Positions 45,801 through 53,500 of a DNA stretch of 64,000 nt are shown in pieces; position 1 is the stretch's first letter, and each line of letters begins with the position of its first letter. The stretch is from Actinomadura graeca (lineage in GTDB: Bacteria > Actinomycetota > Actinomycetes > Streptosporangiales > Streptosporangiaceae): the NCBI RefSeq assembly GCF_019175365.1, contig NZ_CP059572.1:3038001-3102000 (forward strand). Reading direction: 5' to 3'. The notes below the pieces were generated by a model, which was not told the origin of the DNA, did not search any database, and was given only the letters and a program-made list of their open reading frames with translations. The translations under genes were made by a program, and so were the position numbers.

Positions 45801-47567
45801 GGCGATCCCCGCCACGGCGTCGCGCAGTGCGGGACAAGTGATCACGAGTGATGCGTCGGCGTCGGCCAAGACCGCCCGAATCCGCGCGCGCGGATGGTCC
45901 ACGTCGAGCGCGACGTGCGCTCCGCCGGTCTTCAGCACCGCGACCATCGCGGTGATCAATTCGCTTCCGGCCGGAAGCGCGATGCCGACGACGATGCCGG
46001 AGCCAACGCCGCGGACGGCCAGGGCCCTTGCCAACCGGTTCGCTCGCTCGTTCAGCTCACGGTAGGTCAGTTCGCCGCGTTCTTCTCGGATCGCCGGGGC
46101 GTCCGGCGTGCGTCGCGCGAAGCGCTCGACGTACTGGTGCAACAGGATGTCTTGATCGTGGGGCAGATTCGCGCCGTCCAGGGCCCGGACGCGTTCGGCC
46201 ACCTCTGCGGGCGCCTCCAGAACGTGCTCGCCGACGGGACGATCCGGAGCGGCGACCGCCGAGGCCAGCAGCCGCGCATAGCTCTCCGCCATGCGCTGTA
46301 CGGTCTCCTCAGCGAACAGATCGGTGGCGTACTCGAACTCCAGTGCGTAGCCCTGCTCGGTCTCCTCGGCCACCAGCGATAGGTCGAACTTGGCGTGACC
46401 GGTCACAGGACGACGCGCACTGGTCGTCACCCCGTGCAGCTCCAGGCCGCTGTGTCCGGCCCCCAGTGTGGAGCGTCCTTTCTCCAAGAGCACGAACAGC
46501 GTCTGGATCAACGGGTTGCGGCTCAGGTCGCGGGCCGCCCCGAGTTCGTCGACGATCACGTCCAGCGGAATGTCCTGATGGTCGTAGGCGTCTACAGCGA
46601 CCTGCCTAACCTGCTGGAGCACCTCACGGAAATCCTGGCGCCGGTGTACTTGCAGACGTAGGGGCACCGTGTTGGCGAAATAGCCGAACACGCCTTCGGT
46701 CTCAGGCTGGGAGCGGCCGGCGGTAGGGACGCCCACCATTAGATCCGACGACTGGGCATAGCGGTTCAGCAGTACCGAATACCCGGCCAGCAGCACCATG
46801 AAGGGCGTCACACCTTCTCGCTCACCGAGTCGGCGAACGTCCCGTGTCAGCTCGCGCGGCAGCCGCGTACCGTACAGCCGTCCTGCGTTGGAGGCCACGG
46901 GAGGCCGCGGCCGGTCGGTCGGAAGGGCGAGCAAATCGGGGGCGCCGTTCAGCTGTTCCTTCCAGAACCGCAGGCCGCGCGCCAGGCGGTCGTCGGACAG
47001 ATGCTCCCGTTCCCAGAGCACGAAGTCGCCGAACTGGATCTCCGGTTCGGCCAGGACGCCCCCGCCGCCGCGTACCGCCCGGTCGTAGTGATGCCCCAGC
47101 TCCCTCGTGTAGATCCCCATCGACCAACCGTCGCTGATCAGGTGGTGGAACACCGAAGCGAGGACGTGATCGCGGGGCCCGGTCCGCAGGAGACGCACCC
47201 GCCACAGTGGACCGGCCGCCAAGTCGAACGGGCGCGCGACCAGCCGAAGCAGGTGGGCGTCGACGTCGCCTGCCACGTCGGCCACCGTGAAGTCCACCAC
47301 CGTCCTGTCATGGACCAACTGCCGTGGCTCGCCCTCCTTGTCCGGGAAGGTGGAGCGCAGGGCCTCGTGCCGCTCGGCGACCACTTCGAGGGCCGTACGC
47401 AGTGCGTCCACGTCCACGACTCCGTGCAGCGTGAAGAACAGCGGCAGATGGTACGTCGCCCTGCCAGGGAACAGCTGTTCCAGGAACCACAGACGCGACT
47501 GAGCGAAGGACAAGGGAAGGATGTCAGGCGGCATGGGAGATCTCCGGTCGTCGCTCGGTGAGGTCAT
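36834..47567 (-). CDS. NRPS, modules 4-6: C-A-T-Cyc-A(Ox)-T-C-A-T
   Basis: 3577 residues. C (15-450, HHLISDG); A (475-970, pocket D-L-W-N-I-G-E-V-W, unassigned); T (Ser 1019); heterocyclisation domain (1085-1510) with DALVLDAWS replacing HHxxxDG; A (1540-2435, pocket D-L-Y-N-L-S-L-I-W, the standard cysteine code) with a flavin Ox domain inserted at about 2015-2390 (RRRYGSAGALYPVQTYL); T (Ser 2490); C (2550-2990, HHIVSDG); A (3010-3490, pocket D-G-W-A-L-A-V-V-T, unassigned); T (Ser 3535). Cysteine would be cyclised onto residue 4 and oxidised to thiazole. The ATG overlaps the upstream gene (ATGA); the C-terminus passes the chain to the next synthetase. Confidence 0.94.
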   Translation of the reverse strand: MTSPSDDRRSPMPPDILPLSFAQSRLWFLEQLFPGRATYHLPLFFTLHGVVDVDALRTALEVVAERHEALRSTFPDKEGEPRQLVHDRTVVDFTVADVAGDVDAHLLRLVARPFDLAAGPLWRVRLLRTGPRDHVLASVFHHLISDGWSMGIYTRELGHHYDRAVRGGGGVLAEPEIQFGDFVLWEREHLSDDRLARGLRFWKEQLNGAPDLLALPTDRPRPPVASNAGRLYGTRLPRELTRDVRRLGEREGVTPFMVLLAGYSVLLNRYAQSSDLMVGVPTAGRSQPETEGVFGYFANTVPLRLQVHRRQDFREVLQQVRQVAVDAYDHQDIPLDVIVDELGAARDLSRNPLIQTLFVLLEKGRSTLGAGHSGLELHGVTTSARRPVTGHAKFDLSLVAEETEQGYALEFEYATDLFAEETVQRMAESYARLLASAVAAPDRPVGEHVLEAPAEVAERVRALDGANLPHDQDILLHQYVERFARRTPDAPAIREERGELTYRELNERANRLARALAVRGVGSGIVVGIALPAGSELITAMVAVLKTGGAHVALDVDHPRARIRAVLADADASLVITCPALRDAVAGIADAVVPADPVERQDIDRFEPTDLAVPVRADEMAYLVYTSGSTGEPKGVPITHRNVTRLFPAPDPLYRFGPDDCWTLFHSCAFDLSVWEIWGALSHGAALSPVPVTVSRSPEEFAEYLVRHEVSVLNQTPAAYEQLLSHFVLRGVPEALCLHTVILGGEAWGAELAERHRALLGRTALYNEYGPAEAAVWTTHRRVYDPETKRLHPVDLGVPHSQSLVVVLDEDGRPALPGTVGELCLGGEGLTRGYWKRPELDAGAFFETVLPGGGTHRLYRTGDLGRYTADGRVEFVGRKDRQVKIRGYRIELREVESALLALPGVREALVTVADGLSLVAHVVPGLGADVTEASVAEGLRAKLPLYMVPSRMVLLDAFPLTANGKIDHDRLPAPRPVRRAVHVEPGTPTERTVTEVFAEILGIAPFSAEADFFDHGGHSLLATQAAAKIAGRTGLPCPVRALFECGTPVALARRLDDARAEAGMLPDPTGPVLPEVVADPDRRHEPFPLTDVQQAYWVGRTGALDFGEVSVHCYVEYDVPDLDVARLERAFNRLVLRHEALRLVVEEGRQRILPEVPVYRIEITDLEGHEPEAAERALATIRERMAHQVLPSECWPLFEIVASRLPNGHRLHLSLDALVLDAWSLNLILNEWALLYREETTELPVLELSVRDYVLAEQAVTETEAFRQSRDYWTARLDTLPSAPVLPLARTVSTGPYRFDRVELRLSAAELRALREGAERHGLSLSAVLAAAFGDTLATWSAEPHFTVTMTLFNRLPVHPQINQIAGDFTSVNLLELDLSEPDVPFSERAAQTQRRLWEDLDHRCFNGVRVLRELGRRRRLDGGPLMPVVFTCLLGGEGQACEWEDLFPDEVFNITQTPQVWLDYQVYESRGELVVCWDHLAGLFPDGLVHDMHAVYCAALRALADDEGAWRAVRLASLPPEQTRRRADVNETAWAQPGRLLHQLFEDQAAAAPDAVAVVAEDHTLSYRQLNIAANRVARRLTAAGVGPGDRVAVLVGKGWRQVAAVLAILKAGGAYLPLDSGAPQRRVELMLQQAEARGVLAAPDVLDRVTGLTEWCSPGAAAVLSMGEDLLERAAEDEDITDPAACRSLTDLAYVIFTSGSTGEPKGVMIDHRGVVNTVLDINDRFGVGPEDRVLALSALGFDLSVYDVFGPLAAGGAVVVPPDDQVREPALWARWLVDHRVTVWNTVPMLMEMFVEALNGRHDRIPDDLTNTLRLILLSGDWIPTDLPGRVSEVFGDPRVVSLGGATEASIWSILHEVDDVDPQWKSIPYGRPLRNQTFHVLDRDMRPRPDHVPGDLYIGGIGLAQGYWRDAERTNAAFVLHPHTGERLYRTGDLGRYLPSGDIEFLGRDDLQVKVGGHRIELGEIEHCLAQVPGLRQGLAHVFTPDGRTPRLVAYLHADVPDADDEAEAAAVEFRIGQHGLRVVDGICQPIEADPDVKALSSRKSFRVFTGAPVRRGLAAWLTEALAPRPARGAEWTINEAIRPLLACWTEESALPRRRYGSAGALYPVQTYLVSGKNTSDVPAGVFYLDPVKRQWGQVGAVEAAVAWRTARGGRGPALLLVAKGAAIEPQYGDRGLLYSAIEAGAMAELVMEATRSSWLLRQDHDPGGLASLVLEGPDCRLLGVLEPGTSSEEADGTLSGSLPTGVTVLVHVKPNDLRPDVAGALSAGWWRWEEGHWVGLDGPEPAPDLSNPDNWSIYQSASASVFVVDHTAGCCPVWAAGLPVGMLIQRLAETGARYGLGGCSIGDLDPTSDRIVRAAAGGGTVLHAFFAGPVADTQRADTRVSEAVPFRQVLSQRARAALERDLPSYMVPEHYVVLSRLPLSHNGKLDRSRLPAPAVAEGKSRTAVGDRRFDATEQILADLWAELLGVTPGPDDDFFALGGHSLTATLLLNRVREVFGVDLRLRGIFLNPDVLAQARLIETLRADVSDIDTDAALRRRYASRSPASSGQQRLWFAEQLVPSERRGSVYAMPSAVRIDGEMRWPELRRAVERIVNRHEVLRTTFQAADGRIWQVVHERMPVELEVEDCPGASEADRAAYADRRLRELAGCRFDLEHGPMFRFHALRLAEDRHLLFTALHHIVSDGWSVGVFAAELDIAYRAELEHREPELPELAVQYADYAAWQLERGTRENVTRRLAFWRRAMAEAPTMSVPPVDLPRPARQDFTGSSVSRMLSSEVARGIEEHCRGLGVTPFAFYLATYTAWLSHVTGQDEVVVGTPVDMRNHPYLERLIGFFANMLALRVRPAAGGTFADHVQAVRDQVLVAHEHREVPFENVVDGLGIDRDTSRHPLFQTTFVYENADRISTLPAAIPVPLESTAARYEVSVLLRPRDGRWELTIEYATGLFLPETAERWLNEILNLLDAVAADPQMPLSETATVLDRADDSDTGGLRGPRRPIPEITVSERFEEMVRLHPDECAISTPGATVGYRELNSRANRIARLLLADGAGRGRVVAVCMRRSVDLFATYLAVLKIGSCYSAIDGGNPSSRIAALLDDLAPDLVVTDRANADKIGHRGCRLVLDERTTADLDDGDLSVEVGPDDLAYIVYTSGSTGEPKGVRIRHRGVVNLALSQHDHFGVGPGRNVLSLASCGHDGSVWEWSTALLNGAALTVVADAAAEVVNRLHHPDRHPPVHVAALTPTVLAALPQHALPDVEVLLAAGESCPQSLIDDWSGRARMFNVYGPCEATVTTTVFPVDVHHVADTIGLPVRNTEVWLLDERLRPVPPGTAGEICVGGVGLAEGYHRLDEATTVSFVEAVVGGRPTRLYRTGDRGRRSADGLLEFLGRLDDQVKIRGIRVEPGEVRARLLELPGVDQAAVIFDTEAGEARLLGYLVAERPLDTGGLRDRLRRTLPDAMVPAWLCQVDELPRTLSGKVDAARLPRPQTVLDRNRPAQEPNPTERRLRTLMETVLEGRQLGLDDDFFRNGGHSLKAVQLVTAAYEEFGIELEVRDVFDQPTVARLARLIDDRGRR

Positions 47568-50500
47568 CGAGAACCACGTCGGCGGCGCTGAATCCGCGGG
47601 TGTCCGGGCGGCCGGTCACGTCGGTCGATCTCCGCGGCGAGCCCGGCCACGGTGGGCACGGAGAACAGATCACGCAATCGCAGATCACGGTCGAACATCC
47701 GGTTGACGCGGTTGATCAGTCTCGTGGCCAGTAGCGAGTGCCCTCCCAGCCGCAGGAAGTGGTCGTCCACTCCCACACGCTCCACCCCCAGCAGATCGGC
47801 CCAGAGCCCGCACAGCCGCCGCTCGACGTCATTTCGCGGAGCCACGTAGGCGTTGTCACCGGACGCCGACCGGGGATCGGGAAGACGCTTTCTGTCGACC
47901 TTGCCATTGGGGGTGAGCGGCATGGCCTCCAGCAACACCAGTCGCGTCGGCACCGCCTGCTCCGGCAGATCGGCGGTCAATGCCCGGCGCAATTCGCCCG
48001 CCAATCCGCGCTCCACCTCCGGCAACAGCGGCGTATTGGTCGGTCGGTCACGTCGCGCGGCCATGGGGAAGTCGGGTACTCCTTCCCGGGTACGCGGGAC
48101 GAAGGCCACATCGAACGCGCCGAACGGGTATTCCGCGGCCCAGCTCGTGCGGGCGTGGTAGCCGTGCTTGTCGGCAAGGACGCTCAGCACCTCGACGTCC
48201 AGCCCGGACGCCTCGCCTTCGGAGTGCTCCTCTCCCAGCAGGGTCCTCTCTCGAGCCAGCCGGGCATTGGCGACCCGCCGTAGACCGAAGGGCTCCCCGG
48301 TGGCGAGGTGCCGCTCGATCTCCGCAAGATCGAATGGCCGGGCGTCCTGCTCCAGCCAGTCGATCTCGACGGCGGGTACGTGGCCGCGGACGTGGAGCAC
48401 GGCGTCGTAGCGGAACCGCGTCAGCTCGTTGTGCGTGGTCCCACGGCGCAACATGATGTCCGCTCGGGTGACGCCGGGCTCATTCAGGTGTGTGAAGTAG
48501 CCAGGAGCCACCAGGAGCTCCTTCTCCTGCGACCAGCCGTGCGCCACGATCTCATCGGTCGTCGACCCAGTCGCGGCACCGCGGTGGTCCGCGATCGATA
48601 TGTACATCGCGGCGGCCAGATCCAGGTGCCGCACGTCGCCGACCAGCACCTGGCCCGACCCGTTGACCATCGCGACCGCCTGACCGATTGCTTGGTCGAG
48701 GTAGTCGCGTCCAGGGAAGTACTGGACCACCGAGTTGAGCACCACCAGGTCGAAGCGCTCGTCATCGAGGCGGGTCAGGTCGTCGGCGGGCGTCTGTTCC
48801 AGCCGTACGTCGCAGCCCGACAGCTCCGGGGCGGTCAGAACTGCCTCGCGGACGTACTCGAGAGCGGCCGCGGACACGTCCGTACCGACATAGTGATCGC
48901 AGTGCGGGGCCAGCCGGCCCAGCAGGAGGCCGGTCCCGCAGCCGATCTCCAGGATTCGGCGGGCGCCCAGCGAGCGGATCAGCTCGACTGTCGCGTCGAT
49001 CCACTCGAGCATTTCCGAGTTCGGCATGGGCTCGTCGGTGTAGCTACTGGTCCAGCCCGCCAGGTTGAGCAACCCGGACGACATCGGACCGGAGCCTGTG
49101 GAGTAGACAGACGACCAGACGTCCTCCCAATGCGCGACCTGCACGTGGTGCAGGTCGACGGAACGCCGCGACAGCGCCCCGGCTGAGAGCGTGAAGTAGC
49201 CGACCAGTTCCTCGCCCCGCTCGGGGTGCCGATGCAACGCGGCGACCCCCTTGCCGACGTCGGGGTGTCGTTCGAGAATGTTCTCGATCTCTCCGAGCTC
49301 GATCCGATGGCCGCGGATCTTGACCTGATGATCAAGTCGTCCGAGGTACTCGACCGTGCCCCGTTCGTCGATCCGGACGAGGTCACCGGTCCGGTACATG
49401 GTGCCGCCGTGGAACGGGTCGGAGACGAAGCGATCCGCGGTCAACTCAGGACGGTTCCAGTAACCGGCCGCCACTCCGCCGCCGGCGACGCACAGCTCAC
49501 CGGTGGTCCCTCGCGGAACGGGAGCCAGGTGCGCGTCCAGCACGTACATGCGGGTGTCGGCGATGGGCATGCCGATCCGGATCGGCTCCCCCGCCTCGAC
49601 CGGGGCGCAGGAAGACCAGATGGTCGTCTCGGTGGGGCCGTATAGATTCCACAACTCGCCGCAGGCCCTCCGCAGAGGCTCAGCGAGCGCCGCGGGCAGG
49701 GCCTCGCCCCCGCACAACGCCTTGAGGTCGGCCTTTCCGACCCAGTCTGTGTCCAGCAGCTGGGACCATAGGGACGGTGTCGCCTGCATGACCGTGACGT
49801 CGTGCTCCCTCAGCCGGTCGATGATTGCCACGGGATCCCGCGAGGCCGCGTCCGAGGCCACGATGACCTGGGCTCCCTGGCGCAGTGGCAGGAAAAGCTC
49901 AAGTGCCGCGATGTCGAAGCCGATCGTCGTGGTGGCGAGCAGCCGGTCGGCCGCCCCGAGTCCGGGGGTCTCGGCCATCCCCGCCAGCAGATTGTCCAGA
50001 TTGCGATGCCGTACCAGCACGCCCTTCGGCCATCCGGTGGAGCCGGAGGTGTAGATCAGGTAAGCCGAGGAGTCCGGCTGGAGGAGCGGAGCAGCCCCGA
50101 TCCGCGTACCCGATGGCTCGATCTCGTCCAGGTTCAGGGTGGGCGTCCCTGCGGAGAGCGTGCCACGGGTGTCACCGTCACAGAGCACGAGGGCAGCCCT
50201 GCTGTCGGCGAGCATGAAGCGCTCGCGGTCGGCCGGTGCATGGCCGTCGAGAGGAAGGTAGGCGGCTCCGGCGGCCATGACCCCCAGCAGGGCCGCCGGC
50301 AGGCGCGTGTCTCGGCGCACCTTCACCCCGACCACATCACCGGGGCCGATGCGTGCGTCCCGCAGGGTTGATGCGATGGCGATGGTCACTTCGGCCAGAT
50401 CCTTATAGCCGAGGGCCCGTACGCCATCGCCGACCGCCGGGGTGTCCGGGGTACAGGTCGCGTGCTCCCACACGCGGGCGAGAAGTGATGTGGTGTCGGC

Positions 50501-53500
50501 AGGGGGCGAGCCGACAAGGGTCAAGCGATCCCTTTCCTCCGCGTCCAGCAGGGGAGCTTCGTACACGGCGTCGCCGGACTCGGCCATGGCTCTCAGCGCC
50601 GCCAGATAGTAGCGGCCGAAGTCGTCGATCTGGCGGGCGCCGAAAAGGTCCGGGTCGTAGGCGAGGGTGAGCTCGCTGTCGTAGGGCCAGCCACGGTAGA
50701 AGGTCGCGCAGAACGCGAAGTTCATGACGTCCCGGTGCTCCATCCCACGGATCCGCACCGTGTGAAGCCGCTCGGCGGCCCTTGTATAGACGTGGAAATC
50801 CACATAGTTGAACGCGACATCGAACAGGTCCCCCGAAACACAATGCCGCTTGATCTCCGAGACCGGGTAGCGCCGGTACGGCACGACTGTGAGCTCCTCG
50901 TCGGTGACCGCGCGCACCAGGTCCCGCCACCGGCCGCCGCGCAGTTCGAGCCGCAGTGGCACGGCGTTGAGGAACAGCCCGATCATCCGGTCGGCGTCCA
51001 GTATCTCGGGGCGGCCGTTCATGACGACGCCCGAGACGACATCCGTCTGCCCGCAGAGCATGGACAGCACCCGGAAGTGCGCCGCCAGAAAGAGCCGGCG
51101 GACGGGCACGTCCAATTCAGCGGCAAGGGAGTCGAGCCCGCTCACCAACTCCCGGGGAAGCGCGTACCTGCGCAACTCCCGCGTGCCGCGGCGGTCGACC
51201 TCCGTGACCCTGCGGCGTATGGGCAGGCGCATCGTCTCCGCATCACCCAGATATGACGACCAGAACTCCCGCTGACCCGGGTCGGCCACCGCGACGCGCT
51301 CAAGGGCGACGAAGTCGGCGTAGTCCGCCAGGGGCGCCGCGATGGGCTCACCCTCACCGGTGAGCCGACGCTGGTAGTCCAGCAGCAGTTCGGTCATCGT
51401 CGATGCCAGGCTCCAGCCGTCGGCGATCGCGTGGTACAGCCGCAGCCCCACGGCGAAACGGTCATCGGCAAGGATGGTGACGTCCACGGTGAACAACGGC
51501 GCCCGCTGGGGGTCGAAGGGCACCGACAGGTCTTCCCGCCAGGCGGCCAGCCGCCGCCGCTGCTCGATGTACAGCACCTCGCGCCAGTCCGCCACGGTCA
51601 CGATGGGCTCGGCCGTCTCCTGAATCAGTTGCAAAGGCTCGCTGAAGGCGGCGAGCTCGAAGCGTGCGCGCAGGAGGGGATGACGGGCGACCAGTCCCGC
51701 GAGGGCGCCGCGGAACGCCTGCTCAGCGAAGGGACCGTCGATCTCGTAGACGAAGGCGTCCCAGTACATCGCACCGCGCTGATCCAAGTGCGTGTGGTAC
51801 ACCATGCCGGACTGCAAGGTGGTCAGGGGGAACGCGCTCTGAATTCCGTCCGGAAGAGCGTCCCGGTCGGCTTTTCCGATGAGCTCGAAGCCGGTACGGC
51901 CGTCCTGGGCGGGCCTGGCGGGGGCGCGGTCGCGGAGTGTGACACCGGCTGCCTCCCGGCGAGCCGTGCCGGCGAGATCGCGCAGTTTCGGGGTGCGCAA
52001 CAGGTCGCGCAGATCCACCACCCAGCCGTCTCCCCTTGCCTGGGCCAGCACCTGGAGGCTCAAGATGGAGTCGCCTCCGAGCGCGAAGAAGCTGTCGTCG
52101 CGGCCGACGGCTTCTATACCGAGAATTTCCTGCCAGATACGAGCCATCGCCTGCTCGGCCACGGTCTGCGGAGGATCGGCCGCTGGAACGGATCCGATCC
52201 GTCCAGCGAAGGGCTCGGCATGCGCGGCCTCTCCCGCGGGTCGGGGCGCCGACTCGTGGGGGTGCGGCCGGCCGTGGGCCTCGGCCGCGAGAACACCCAA
52301 GTACTCGACCGCGCCATCGGGAAGCAGCCGTGCCCGATGCCCGGTACGGATCAGTCCCTGCGCACCGCCCCACGAGGCGGAAACAAGTGGAGCGAATGGC
52401 CTCTCGCCAGCCGGTGCAATACCCCCCAGACACAACTCACCCGGCGCACCGATCGGCACTGGGGTCAGCCGCCGATCTAGGATGTACAGTCGCATATCAC
52501 GGCCGACGGGTACTTCTGCGTCTCGTGCCGGAACGGTGGGCAGCGTCGAAAGGAGGTCGGAGGCGCCCGTTTCCCATTGCTCGAGAAGATTCTCGAAGAG
52601 GCTGCTGACTCCTTCGGCGCGGAAGGCGCTGACATGACGGCGCGCGAAGCTGAAAGAAATATCGCAAGCGCCGTTCTGCCGCTCCAGCACGTTGACGGTC
52701 ACCGGATACTCCGTCGTCTCCCGCGTCTCACTGGAGACGACCGAAAGCCGGCCGATGGTGAGCGGAGTCCACTCCTGGTCGAAAGAGAGCAGGCAGTCGA
52801 AGAGGGGGCGGACCGGACTCGCTCCGGCCATCCGCTGGATTTCTTTCAGCGGAACATGGTCCAGTTCCGCCGCACGGGCGTTGACCTGTTGCACGAAACG
52901 GCTGATAGAGGTTAGGGAGTCGTGAGCGTCCAGGTCGACTGCGACCGGCACGGTGGCGACGAACGTACCGACCGCCTCGTGTACCCCTGTCGGCACGGGG
53001 CCACGGCCACTCTGTGTCAGACCATAGATGACACGGTCCGCCTGGGTGTATGCCTGGGTGACCCGGCACCAGATCGCCTGGAGCAGTCCGTTAGGAGTGA
53101 TCTTTGCTCGGCGGCAACGTTGAACGACGGTGGTCCACCGGGACGCGTTCAGATGAACAGCGTTCGTCAGGTGCCCGCCTCCCGCACCGGTCCCGGCGTC
53201 GTTCTCCAGCCGATCGGCCAGCAGAGACGTTGTGGCCTCCTTCGCGTTGTGGCCCAGATGGTCCCGCCAGAACACGGTCGCCGACTCCCCGGCGCTCCGG
53301 CGCGACCAGGCCACATAGTCACGGAAACGCAAGACTCGCTCCTCCGCGACAGAGCTGTCGCCGTTGTATCGGCGAAGGACCCGCCGCATCAGGAGCGGGA
53401 TGCTCAGGCCGTCGAGCAGCAGATGGTGGAAGGTGAGAAGCAGACGACTTCGTTCCCCACCGCAGTCGATGAAGTCGAACCGCAACGGCGGTTTCTCGTC

